A stretch of 64,000 nucleotides of DNA from Desulfonatronum sp. SC1 (lineage in GTDB: Bacteria; Desulfobacterota; Desulfovibrionia; Desulfovibrionales; Desulfonatronaceae), in assembly GCF_003046795.1 (NCBI RefSeq), contig NZ_PZKN01000024.1, positions 1 to 64,000 of the forward strand, written 5' to 3'. How positions within the stretch are numbered: the stretch's first letter is position 1; each line of letters begins with the position of its first letter. The position numbers were made by a program, and so were the translations under genes. The notes under the pieces were generated by a model. That model had not been told where the DNA came from. It saw only the letters and a program-made list of their open reading frames with translations, and did not search any database. This document shows, one piece after another, positions 29,062 through 37,438 of the stretch.

Positions 29062-30816
29062 ATGGCCGAAGCTTCGAAGCAAGATTCTGATATTGTTATT
29101 GATCGTGGAAAATGGGAATGGTCCGAACTGTGGAAGAAAGAGGACTGGTGGGCGATTTGGCTGGGATTCGTGATTTTGATCATCGGCTTGCTCATTTTCC
29201 TGCCCAGACCTCCGGCGGATATGCATGAGAAACTGGCCAAGGCCGAGGCGACCATGGCCGCCGAGGATGTTCGCGCGCCGTTCCATACCATCGAATGGCA
29301 CGGGGCCAACGACGCCATGTCCGGGCTGCGAGCGCGTAACGAGCCCCATGGAAAAACCATCGCCAAGTGGCTGGAGATGCCGGGCCGGTGGACGAGCAGC
29401 CCCATGGAGTCCTTCTATCTGAGCGAGTCCGCTGCCGCGGAGCGGCGGGCCAAGGCCGAACCGGCCTATAAGGAAGCTCAGGAAGCGACCAAGGCCGCGC
29501 TGGAACGGGCCAAGCAAGTCCAGGATTTGGCCGCTGAGGAAGCGTTCCGCAATGAAGACCTTAACGAGCAGGCCGAGGCGGCCATCCGGGAGTGGCGTCA
29601 GGCCAGGGAGAAGGAGCGGGGCAGTCTGCGGACCAGGGCCTCGGTTCAGGCCTACAACAAGATCCCCTACATGATCGGGATCATGATTATTTTCATGGTT
29701 TTCTTCAGTGTCGGCGCTCGATTTATGGACATCGGCTCGGCCGATCTGATGAAGGGCTTTTGGTTCGTTTTCCTGCTGGCTGTTGTCGCGGAGATGATCG
29801 GTCAACAGAATACCATGCGTGAATATGGTTTCGGCGGCTTGATCTGGGCCATTCTCGGGGGCATGTTGATCAGCAACACCGTGGGCGTGCCGAATTTCCT
29901 GAAGCCGGCCCTGCAGACCGAGTACTACATCAAGACCGGCCTCGTGCTGCTGGGCGCGGAAATCCTGTTCAGCAAGATCATGCTTATCGGGCAGGCCGGC
30001 GTGGTCGTGGCTTGGGTCGTCACTCCCACTGTGCTCATCTTGACCTACATTTTCGGTCAGCGGGTCTTGAAAATGGAGTCCAAGACCCTGAATATCACGG
30101 TCTCCGCTGACATGTCCGTCTGCGGCGTGTCCGCGGCCATCGCCACGGCCGCGGCCTGCCGGGCCAAGAAGGAAGAGTTGACCATCGCCGTGGGCATGTC
30201 CATGCTCTTCACCGCGATCATGATGATCGCTCTGCCCACGTTCATCGTCTCCGTGGGCATGCACCCGGTTTTGGGCGGGGCCTGGATCGGCGGGACCATC
30301 GACTCCACCGGCGCGGTTGTGGCGGCCGGGGCATTCCTGGGCGAGGTTGGCATGTTCGTGGCCGCGACCGTGAAGATGATCCAGAACATCCTCATCGGCG
30401 TTATCGCTTTCGGCGTAGCCGTGTACTGGTGCGCCCGGGTGGACTGCGTACCCGGTCAGCAAGTCAGTAAGATGGAAATCTGGTATCGTTTCCCCAAGTT
30501 CGTGCTGGGCTTCATCGCCGCGTCGATCATCTTCTCCTGGATGCTGGTCAGCATGGGCAGCGCTGGCGACGTAATGATCGACCAGGGCGTGCTGCGCGGC
30601 TTCTCCCGCCCGATCCGGGAATGGTTCTTCATCCTGGCCTTCGCCAGCATCGGCCTGTCCTCCAACTTCCGGGAAATGGCTCACCACTTCAAGGGCGGCA
30701 AGCCGGTCATCCTGTACGTCTGCGGGCAGACCCTGAACCTGATCCTGACGCTGCTCGTGGCCTACCTGATGTACTTCGTGGTATTCCCGCACGTCACCGA
30801 AAGCCTGATGAGCTAA
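29062..30816 (+). CDS. YeiH-family putative sulfate/anion exporter with N-terminal extension (copy 1)
   Basis: A 584-residue membrane protein. A helix at about 29-48 (WWAIWLGFVILIIGLLIFLP) is followed by a roughly 140-residue hydrophilic extension with a coiled-coil part (AYKEAQEATKAALERAKQVQ). The YeiH (Cons_hypoth698) core of about ten helices begins near residue 205: GGMLISNTVGVPNFLKPALQ, EYYIKTGLVLLGAEILFS, SADMSVCGVSAAIATAAACR, and GGAWIGGTIDSTGAVVAAGA. Family members such as TauZ are proposed sulfate exporters. AGGAGG precedes the ATG. It is paralogous to 35644-37425, including the RWT-x-x-P motif in the extension. A small membrane protein gene follows. Substrate is inferred only. Confidence 0.88.
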   Translation: MAEASKQDSDIVIDRGKWEWSELWKKEDWWAIWLGFVILIIGLLIFLPRPPADMHEKLAKAEATMAAEDVRAPFHTIEWHGANDAMSGLRARNEPHGKTIAKWLEMPGRWTSSPMESFYLSESAAAERRAKAEPAYKEAQEATKAALERAKQVQDLAAEEAFRNEDLNEQAEAAIREWRQAREKERGSLRTRASVQAYNKIPYMIGIMIIFMVFFSVGARFMDIGSADLMKGFWFVFLLAVVAEMIGQQNTMREYGFGGLIWAILGGMLISNTVGVPNFLKPALQTEYYIKTGLVLLGAEILFSKIMLIGQAGVVVAWVVTPTVLILTYIFGQRVLKMESKTLNITVSADMSVCGVSAAIATAAACRAKKEELTIAVGMSMLFTAIMMIALPTFIVSVGMHPVLGGAWIGGTIDSTGAVVAAGAFLGEVGMFVAATVKMIQNILIGVIAFGVAVYWCARVDCVPGQQVSKMEIWYRFPKFVLGFIAASIIFSWMLVSMGSAGDVMIDQGVLRGFSRPIREWFFILAFASIGLSSNFREMAHHFKGGKPVILYVCGQTLNLILTLLVAYLMYFVVFPHVTESLMS

Positions 30817-30851
30817 TCGTTCGTCGGGCGCAAACCTAAGGGAGAGCGGTC

Positions 30852-31112
30852 ATGCACGCGCCAAAAGACAATCAGGGCGGCAATCGCGGCCACGGGAAGC
30901 TGAAAGGTTGGATCAAACTGGCCGCAGGCGTGGCCCTGGTCTGGGTGATGGCCTATGTAGTGCTGCCTTGGGGCCAGACCCTGCCGCACATCCGTCCGGT
31001 GATGGAGGCCATCGCGGACTCCAACGTGGATACCGGCACGTACTGGTATTCCCAGTGCGAGGACACCGCGGTGGCTCAAATGCATATCCGCAACACCCTG
31101 CGCAACCTGTAG
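30852..31112 (+). CDS. Small single-span membrane protein partnered with YeiH-like transporter 1
   Basis: An 86-residue protein with a basic start (GNRGHGKLKGWIK), one helix (LAAGVALVWVMAYVVLPWG, about 22-40) and a C-terminal part ending AVAQMHIRNTLRNL. It lies 35 bases after transporter 1, with GGAGAG upstream. A clearly similar protein follows transporter 2 (37439-37732): both have L-G/A-x-GVAL in the helix, a Y/W-W pair near the middle of the tail, and A-x-x-x-I-R-x-x-L near the end. This repeated pairing suggests an accessory subunit. I do not know a named family. It is followed by a terminator. Confidence 0.75.
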   Translation: MHAPKDNQGGNRGHGKLKGWIKLAAGVALVWVMAYVVLPWGQTLPHIRPVMEAIADSNVDTGTYWYSQCEDTAVAQMHIRNTLRNL

Positions 31113-31163
31113 CTCGGTCCGCGCGACAACTCCGACCGGACGGCCAAGCCGTCGGATAAACAA

Positions 31164-31207
31164 AAAAACGGCCCTGGAAAATCGATCTCGTTTTTCCAGG
31201 GCCGTTT
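31164..31207. terminator. Bidirectional rho-independent terminator
   Basis: Perfect 16-base arms AAACGGCCCTGGAAAA (31166-31181) and its complement (31192-31207), loop of about 10 bases. On the minus strand it is followed by a T run. It separates transporter operon 1 from the convergent second regulator. Confidence 0.9.
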
Positions 31208-31246
31208 CATTTTATCGTTGTAGAGGAGTCGAAATTGCTTTCCCGC

Positions 31247-32662
31247 TCACGACCCTGAACGATACTCCACCGGATTGATGTTCATCTTTCGGACGATTTT
31301 TTGAAGGGCCACCCGGCTCATGTCGGCCATTTTCGCGGCTTGGGAGACGTTGCCTCCGGCCTTGGAGAGGAGGTCGCCCACGTACTCGGCGGTAAAGGCG
31401 TTGACCGCCCTGGCCTTGGCCTCGGCGTAGGATTCGATCTCGCCGCTTCCCGCCGCGTTTTCCGCCGCGGGACGCGCGGGGTGGCGGCCGTCGACCATTT
31501 TCAGCACGGACAGGTTCAGCTTCTCGCCGGGGCAGAAAATAATCAGTCTGCGCACGAAGTTTTTCAATTCACGAGCATTGCCAGGCCAATCACGGTGCGA
31601 CAGGTTCTCCAGGACATCCGAGGAGATTGTCTTAGGCGCGGTGTTCAGTTCGAGGGCGGACAGGCGGTTGAAGTGATGGACGAGCAGCGGGATGTCGTCG
31701 GTAATCTCCCTGAGGGGCGGGGTGCGGACGCTGACCACGTTCAAGCGGTAAAACAGGTCTTCCCGGAAGCTTTTGTCCCGGATCTTGTTCTCCAGGTCTT
31801 GATTGGTGGTGGACACGATCCGGACGTCCACTTTTTTGTTCCCGCTGCCGCCCAGCGGGCGGATTTCCTGTTCCTGTAAGGCGCGCAGGAGCTTGGTCTG
31901 AACCGAGACCGGGATGTCCGCGATTTCGTCCAGATGCAGGCTTGAGCCGTTGGCTTCGACGAAAAGGCCTTTGTGGTCCTTCAGGGCGCCGGTGAAGGCG
32001 CCTTTTTTATGACCGAACAGCTCGCTTTCCAGGAGGTGTTCCGGAATGGCCGGGCAGTTCACGGAGACCAGAACCTTTTCACCGCGCCGGCTCAAGGCGT
32101 GGATGGCCTTGGCCGCCAGTTCCTTGCCCGTGCCGGATTCGCCCCTGATTAACACGGGGTAGTCGGTCCCGGCCACGGAACGGATGGTCTCGTAGAGCTG
32201 GCGCATGGGCGGGCTTTGCCCCACGAATTCCTCCAGCACGGTCTTTTCGGAGATCTTTTGGCGCAGACTCTGGTTCTCCCGGATTAGGCCGCTGCGTTCA
32301 AGGGCTTTCTTGATCAGCCGCACCAGGTCCGGGATGTCGAAGGGTTTAGTGATGAAGTCGTAGGCCCCCATCTTAATGGACTGCACGGCGGTTTCGATGT
32401 TTCCGTAGGCCGTCATCATGATCACGGTAACCTTGGGGTCCGCGGCCTTGACTTGCTCCAGAAGCTCCAGGCCGTTCATCTCCGGCATCCTGACGTCCAT
32501 CAGGATGAGGTCGAAGAGGGTCCCGGCAACCATGTCCAAAGCCTTCAAGGGGCTGGACGTGACCGTGATGTTCGTGTTTTCCAGCTCGTAGGGCAGTATC
32601 CGCCGCAGGCCGTCGAGCATGTCCCGCTCATCGTCCACGATGAGTACGTTGAATTGATGCAT
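31247..32662 (-). CDS. Sigma-54-dependent NtrC-type response regulator (second)
   Basis: A 471-residue protein. The receiver has VLIVDDERDMLDGL and Asp in LILMDVRMPEMNG. The AAA+ domain has Walker A GESGTGKE, the GAFTGAL sigma-54 loop, Walker B LHLDEIAD and FREDLFYRLNVV. A C-terminal Fis-type HTH has AGGNVSQAAKMADMSRVALQ. It is close to the regulator at 27187-28617 in every domain, so the two are probably a duplicate pair. The ATG at 32662 is 31 bases from the stop of the heme-type sensor kinase gene, so kinase and regulator form an operon and a likely cognate pair. Target promoters are probably those of the two transporters. Confidence 0.95.
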   Translation of the reverse strand: MHQFNVLIVDDERDMLDGLRRILPYELENTNITVTSSPLKALDMVAGTLFDLILMDVRMPEMNGLELLEQVKAADPKVTVIMMTAYGNIETAVQSIKMGAYDFITKPFDIPDLVRLIKKALERSGLIRENQSLRQKISEKTVLEEFVGQSPPMRQLYETIRSVAGTDYPVLIRGESGTGKELAAKAIHALSRRGEKVLVSVNCPAIPEHLLESELFGHKKGAFTGALKDHKGLFVEANGSSLHLDEIADIPVSVQTKLLRALQEQEIRPLGGSGNKKVDVRIVSTTNQDLENKIRDKSFREDLFYRLNVVSVRTPPLREITDDIPLLVHHFNRLSALELNTAPKTISSDVLENLSHRDWPGNARELKNFVRRLIIFCPGEKLNLSVLKMVDGRHPARPAAENAAGSGEIESYAEAKARAVNAFTAEYVGDLLSKAGGNVSQAAKMADMSRVALQKIVRKMNINPVEYRSGS

Positions 32663-32693
32663 GGTCGTTCCTCTTATTCGTTCACGTGCACGC

Positions 32694-35276
32694 TCAATTG
32701 ATCTCTCCATCCAGCGGAAGATCAATCCGGAACTCCGTCCATTCTCCGGGTTTGCTCAGGACACTGATCTCTCCGCCGTGTTCCCGGACAATGCCGTAGC
32801 TCACCGAGAGTCCCAGGCCGGTGCCTTCTCCGGTGTTCTTGGTGCTGAAAAAGGGATCGAAAATTTTATCCTGAATGTATTCCGGTATGCCGTGTCCGTT
32901 GTCCCGGATCACGAGGCGGACGGTTTTGCTGGCGGGAAAGTAATCGGTTTCCAAGGCGATACGGCCTTCGCGGCCATCGATGGCCTGATGGGCGTTCATC
33001 AGCAGATTCAGGACCACCTGCTTCATTTTATTCACGTCCATGCTCTGCGACGGCAGGTTCGGGTCCAACTTTCGCTCCACGACGACGCCTTGCTTCTTGA
33101 ACTGCTCAGCAACCATTGCCAGGACGTCGTCCACAATCTGGTTGAAGGACGCCGATTGCTTTTTGGTCTCCGGGCTTCGGGCGAAGTGCAGCAGGTCGCT
33201 GACGATGCGCTTGCAGTTCAGGGTCTGCTTTTCGATGGTGCTCAGATCCTTGAGTCCCTGGGGGTAGTCCGCGAGCTGGCGCTTGAGCAACTCCACGTAG
33301 CACAGGATCACCCCCATGGGGTTGTTGATCTCGTGGGCCACGCCGGCTGCCAACTGGCCCATGGCCACCATTTTTTCAGTCTGCTGGATTTTCTGTTCCA
33401 CATGCTTTTGGTCGGTGATCTCCTTGACGTAGCGGATGACGCTTTCCACTTCCCCCTGTTCGTCCGTGACCGGGTAGCAGTGGACCTGGAAAATGCCGCC
33501 CTGCGCCGGGCAATTGCTCTCATAGACCACCGCCGACTTGGTGCGCATCGCCGTTTTCAGGCCGCATTCCTTGCACGGGGTTTCCCCGCTACCGTGGATT
33601 TCGAAGCATTTTCGGCCAATGACCTCGTCCGTGTCCACGTTGTAGCGCTCGGTATAGGCCTTGTTGACCATCCGGATGCCGAAATCCCGGCCCATCAGCA
33701 CTACCTGGTCAGTGATCCCGTCGAACACGGATTGGAGCAGCTCCTTGCTCTGAATCAGCTTTTCCATGTTTTGCAGGCTTTCCACGGCGATACCGATTTG
33801 GCGGCCGATGGACAGCAGCAGTTCCATCTGCTCCTGGGTGACAAACTTGCAGTCCACGCCGATGAAGGAGAGAACTCCGAGGATTTCGCCTCGGCAAAGC
33901 AGGGGAACGTTCAGGTTGCCGGCTGCTCCCCGGCGGTCGAAACAACTGGCCTGCCCGTTTGCGGCCTGGGCAATGGCGTCCACCAGGCGATTGGGCCGGG
34001 CCTCCAGAACCGTGGGGACGACGTGTTGCAGTGGAATGGCGGGCGGCAGGTCAGGGGCGTTCTCCTGGTATTGCAGCGACAATTGATGATGGGCCTTGTC
34101 GTAGAGGTAGATGCCGGAGCCCTGGGCCGGGAAGACCTGGAGGGTGCGTTGCTGGACCTGCGGCAGGATTTCGGACAGCGAGACCGCGGCCGTGGTCAGT
34201 TCGGCCAGGGCGTTCAGGGTCTGCAATTCCTGTTTTCTGGCCAGAACCTTTTCCTGGAGCATTTGCTCCGATTGTTGCAGGGCCGCGGTTCTGCGGGCCA
34301 CCTTGTCTTCCAAGTCCTGAGCGTATTCTCTCAGTTCCTGGCGGGTCCTGCTCAGGTGTTCGGCCATGCTCACGGCGGCTACGGTCAATTCCTGGATCTC
34401 GTCCCGAGGGTCCATGGGATTGGGCTTGGGTAAAAACTCCTGAAGACTTTTCTCCTCAACTTCCCCCCGAAAAATGTTCAGTACTCCGTGCAGATTGTTG
34501 ACCACGGCCCGGTTGAAGATGAAGGCCATGAGCAGAAAGAAGAGGGTTGCCCCCAAAAACAGGGAAAAGAAGACCGAGGCCGCCTGGTCCCGAATCTCGG
34601 CCAAGGCCTTGTGCACCGGAATGCCCACGGCCATCACCCCCGCCAGGTCCCCGGGCTGGTTCCAGAACCCGCGCTCCGTTCCGTACATGTCCAGCATGTC
34701 CCGTGGGGCGTGGACTGGATCGCCATGACAGCTCATGCAGGATTCCTCGAAGTAGACGGGCTTGAAGCGCATGAACTGCTTTTCGTTCTCGACGTTCAGG
34801 GTTCCCTGCCAGTTCTGAAGTTCCGGATTGATCTGGAACAGGTTGATCATCGAGAGTTCCAGGCTGTTGGCCTCGGACCTGGGATTGCGGGCGTTGCGAG
34901 CCACGCGCCGGTATTCGTAGTGGGGCAGAACCTGATTGAAATTGTCCATCACGGCCCGTCCGACGTACGAGGTGGACATGGCCTGGACCATGAAGAACTC
35001 CTCGCCGAACTCCTCGGACATCCGCGGCCGCAGCTCGTCGCGGACATACTTGCGGCTGGCCTCCACCGCGGCCATGACCATCATGGTCTTTTCATAGGCG
35101 TGTTTTTCCATCTGCGCCGTCTCACGCACATAGATCAGATAGGCCCCGGCGAAGCAGACCAGGAGCAGGCTCAAGCCCGTGGCCAGCAGGAACCTGGACC
35201 GGAATCCCAGGGATTTGTGAAAGAGGTGGCTTTTTCCTGACTGGCCGGTTTCACCGGTGGGGCTTTTGATAGGCAT
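32694..35276 (-). CDS. Sensor histidine kinase with periplasmic c-heme (DUF3365) domain, GAF and PAS
   Basis: An 860-residue protein. Helix 1 (about 29-49) and helix 2 (about 240-262) bracket a periplasmic DUF3365-type domain with a CxxCH heme-binding motif in ESCMSCHGDP (about residue 180). A HAMP-like linker and coiled coil follow, then a GAF domain (about 360-500), a PAS domain (about 520-645) holding a second Cys pair (TPCKECGLKT), HisKA with AAGVAHEINNPMGVILCY, and HATPase with LLMNAHQAIDGREG and GTGLGLSVSYGIVREHGGE. Such heme domains are thought to sense redox state or small ligands. It is transcribed with the NtrC-type regulator downstream and lies divergent to transporter 2. Confidence 0.93.
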   Translation of the reverse strand: MPIKSPTGETGQSGKSHLFHKSLGFRSRFLLATGLSLLLVCFAGAYLIYVRETAQMEKHAYEKTMMVMAAVEASRKYVRDELRPRMSEEFGEEFFMVQAMSTSYVGRAVMDNFNQVLPHYEYRRVARNARNPRSEANSLELSMINLFQINPELQNWQGTLNVENEKQFMRFKPVYFEESCMSCHGDPVHAPRDMLDMYGTERGFWNQPGDLAGVMAVGIPVHKALAEIRDQAASVFFSLFLGATLFFLLMAFIFNRAVVNNLHGVLNIFRGEVEEKSLQEFLPKPNPMDPRDEIQELTVAAVSMAEHLSRTRQELREYAQDLEDKVARRTAALQQSEQMLQEKVLARKQELQTLNALAELTTAAVSLSEILPQVQQRTLQVFPAQGSGIYLYDKAHHQLSLQYQENAPDLPPAIPLQHVVPTVLEARPNRLVDAIAQAANGQASCFDRRGAAGNLNVPLLCRGEILGVLSFIGVDCKFVTQEQMELLLSIGRQIGIAVESLQNMEKLIQSKELLQSVFDGITDQVVLMGRDFGIRMVNKAYTERYNVDTDEVIGRKCFEIHGSGETPCKECGLKTAMRTKSAVVYESNCPAQGGIFQVHCYPVTDEQGEVESVIRYVKEITDQKHVEQKIQQTEKMVAMGQLAAGVAHEINNPMGVILCYVELLKRQLADYPQGLKDLSTIEKQTLNCKRIVSDLLHFARSPETKKQSASFNQIVDDVLAMVAEQFKKQGVVVERKLDPNLPSQSMDVNKMKQVVLNLLMNAHQAIDGREGRIALETDYFPASKTVRLVIRDNGHGIPEYIQDKIFDPFFSTKNTGEGTGLGLSVSYGIVREHGGEISVLSKPGEWTEFRIDLPLDGEIN

Positions 35277-35363
35277 GGCGGATCTCTATGGGAGTCGAAA
35301 AGTGTTTGTTGGGAGGCAAGGATAGCATACGTTTCTCATGGCTGTATTGCAAACTATAGTTGT

Positions 35364-35448
35364 CAATGTGGTGCTAATAGGTGTTTCTAGTGGTAGGGTG
35401 ATGAATAAAAGGCCCTTGTGAAGACTGTTTCTATGTGGTTGCTAATAC
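35364..35448 (+). promoter_or_regulatory. Direct repeats, candidate activator-binding sites
   Basis: CAATGTGGTGCTAATAG (35364-35380) and TATGTGGTTGCTAATAC (35432-35448) share ATGTGGT(T)GCTAATA. A third partial copy, CGTGCTAATTTT, starts at 35459. They lie about 50-135 bases before the sigma-54 promoter candidate, where NtrC-type activators bind. Confidence 0.5.
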
Positions 35449-35495
35449 CCTGAGATAACGTGCTAATTTTTGATTTCTTGGCAATGTGGATCGTT

Positions 35496-35511
35496 TGGCT
35501 CGGAGTTTGCT
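35496..35511 (+). promoter_or_regulatory. Sigma-54 (-24/-12) promoter candidate of transporter 2
   Basis: TGGCTCGGAGTTTGCT matches TGGCACG-N4-TTGCT at all but one base, with GG at 35497-35498 and GC at 35509-35510. Predicted start near 35522, about 120 bases before the ATG at 35644. Neighbouring NtrC-type genes support the call. Confidence 0.72.
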
Positions 35512-35643
35512 TTACTATGAGAAAAGATTCAATCGCCACGGTTACGCGGTTCACGTCAAGGCGGTTTGCACAGGGCTTTCCGGGATGGCGTGAGAGGGCC
35601 GCGTTGATGGTATCAACCCGCAACATTTAAGGAGGTTTTTCAC

Positions 35644-37425
35644 ATGGCGGAAAACCAAACGGACAATGTGGTTACCGAAACCAAAGTTCCTATGCTGACC
35701 CAGATGCACACCACCGAGGACTGGTGGGCTATCTGGCTGGCTGGCATCATCCTCATCCTGGCCATGATCGCGGCCATGGCCGCCCGGCCCAATGTCGAAA
35801 GCATGGCGGAATACCGGGCGACCATGGAAAATGAATCGGAAATGGCCGGGTTCCGGACCATCGCTTTCACCGAGGCCGAAGCTCGGTTGAATGCCGTCCG
35901 GGCACGCGACAGCGGATTTCTCAAGACCATCAATGACCTTATGGCTCGGCCTGGTCGATGGACCACCAATCCCCTGGATTCCCTTTACCGCAGTGATGCT
36001 GCCGCGGCGGAAATCCGGGCGGCCAACGCCCAGCGGTTGGAGCAGGCCACGGAGCGTCTGAACACGGCCCGGGCCAACGCCCAGGAGGCAGAAGACCTGG
36101 CCCGTGAGGCAAACTTTCAGAACACCCAGCTCAACCAGGAAGCCCGCGCCCTTCTTGGCGAATGGCGGGCGGCCCGGAGCAGCCATTCCAGTGCCCGTAG
36201 CGCGGCCAACACCCAGCCCTTCAACCGGATTCCCACCTTGCTGGGGCTGATGGTGGTCATGGCCTTGATTTTCTCCATTGGCGGCAAGTTCATGGGCCAT
36301 AACCTGAAGCACTACTTCATCGGCTTTCCCATTGTCTTTGGTTTGGCCGTGCTCTCCTACGTCATCGCCAACCAGGAAACCGTCAGGGCCTATGGATTCT
36401 CCTACGTCTTGTGGGGCATCGTCCTGGGTATGCTCATCTCCAATACGGTCGGTACGCCGAAATTCCTGAAGAGCGCGGCCCAGACCGAATACTTCATCAA
36501 GACCGGCTTGGTCCTTTTGGGCGCGAGCATCCTGATCAACCTGATCATCATGGTCGGCCTGCCCGGCATCTTCGTCACCTGGGTGGTCACGCCCATCGTG
36601 CTCATCGGAACCTACTGGTTTGGGCAGAACGTGATCAAGATGGAATCCAAACAGTTGAACATCACGGTCTCCTCGGACATGAGTGTTTCCGGCGTGTCCG
36701 CGGCCATCGCCGCGGCCGCCGCATCCCGGGCCAAGAAGGAAGAATTGACCCTGGCCATTGGTATGTCCATGATCTTCGTGGTGGTCATGATCTTCGCCCT
36801 GCCGACCTTTGCCAACTGGGTGGGCATGCATCCGGTCTGGGCCGGGGCTTGGATCGGCGGTACGGTTGACAACACCGGTTCCGTGGTCGCCGCGGGCGAG
36901 TTGATCGGGCCGGAAGCCATGTACGTGGCCGCGACCATCAAGATGATCCAGAACGTGATGATCGGCGTAATGGCCTTTGGCGTGGCCGCCTACTGGTGCT
37001 TGAAGGTCGAGCCGGAGCGGGCCTGCGCCGCTGGGGCCGCCCCCATGAAGTTCACCGCCGCCGGCGCTTTGTCCGAAATCTGGTACCGGTTCCCCAAGTT
37101 CATCCTGGGCTTCATCGGTGCTTCGGTCTTCTTTTCCGCCTTGGGTGCGGGCATGGGCGAGGATTGGGCGCAAGCCATGATCCGCAACGGTATCCTGGCC
37201 TGGGCCAACGGATTCCGTGACTGGTTCTTCGCCATCGCCTTCGTGAGCATCGGTTTGAGCATCAGCTACCGCGAACTCAAGGAACCCCTGAAGGGCGGCA
37301 AGGCGCTGCTCCTGTACGTCTGCGGTCAGGGTTTCAACCTGATGCTGACCGCCTTCGTGGCCTACATCATGTTCATGGTCCTGTTCCGCGACGTCACCGA
37401 CAGGCTGATGGGCATGGGCCTGTAG
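35644..37425 (+). CDS. YeiH-family putative sulfate/anion exporter with N-terminal extension (copy 2)
   Basis: A 593-residue paralog of the protein at 29062-30816 with the same plan. A helix lies at about 31-52 (AIWLAGIILILAMIAAMAAR), then a hydrophilic extension with the shared PGRWTTNPLDSLYRSD motif and a coiled-coil stretch, then the YeiH core from about residue 200: GMLISNTVGTPKFLKSAAQT, EYFIKTGLVLLGASILIN, SSDMSVSGVSAAIAAAAASR and GGTVDNTGSVVAAGELIG. The Cys after DMSV in copy 1 is Ser here. AAGGAGG precedes the ATG, and a sigma-54 promoter candidate and direct repeats lie upstream. A small partner gene starts 13 bases after its stop. Sulfate or sulfite export is a family-based guess. 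Confidence 0.88.
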   Translation: MAENQTDNVVTETKVPMLTQMHTTEDWWAIWLAGIILILAMIAAMAARPNVESMAEYRATMENESEMAGFRTIAFTEAEARLNAVRARDSGFLKTINDLMARPGRWTTNPLDSLYRSDAAAAEIRAANAQRLEQATERLNTARANAQEAEDLAREANFQNTQLNQEARALLGEWRAARSSHSSARSAANTQPFNRIPTLLGLMVVMALIFSIGGKFMGHNLKHYFIGFPIVFGLAVLSYVIANQETVRAYGFSYVLWGIVLGMLISNTVGTPKFLKSAAQTEYFIKTGLVLLGASILINLIIMVGLPGIFVTWVVTPIVLIGTYWFGQNVIKMESKQLNITVSSDMSVSGVSAAIAAAAASRAKKEELTLAIGMSMIFVVVMIFALPTFANWVGMHPVWAGAWIGGTVDNTGSVVAAGELIGPEAMYVAATIKMIQNVMIGVMAFGVAAYWCLKVEPERACAAGAAPMKFTAAGALSEIWYRFPKFILGFIGASVFFSALGAGMGEDWAQAMIRNGILAWANGFRDWFFAIAFVSIGLSISYRELKEPLKGGKALLLYVCGQGFNLMLTAFVAYIMFMVLFRDVTDRLMGMGL

Positions 37426-37438
37426 TCGTCTGATCAGC

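Larger units (their letters stand above)
35277..35643. other. Intergenic region, 367 bases, upstream of transporter 2
   Basis: AT-richer than its surroundings and non-coding. It holds two direct repeats, a sigma-54 promoter candidate (both listed separately), a small palindrome GTTGAT/ATCAAC at 35603-35617 in the leader, and AAGGAGG at 35629-35635. The sensor kinase promoter should lie at its left end. Confidence 0.6.
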
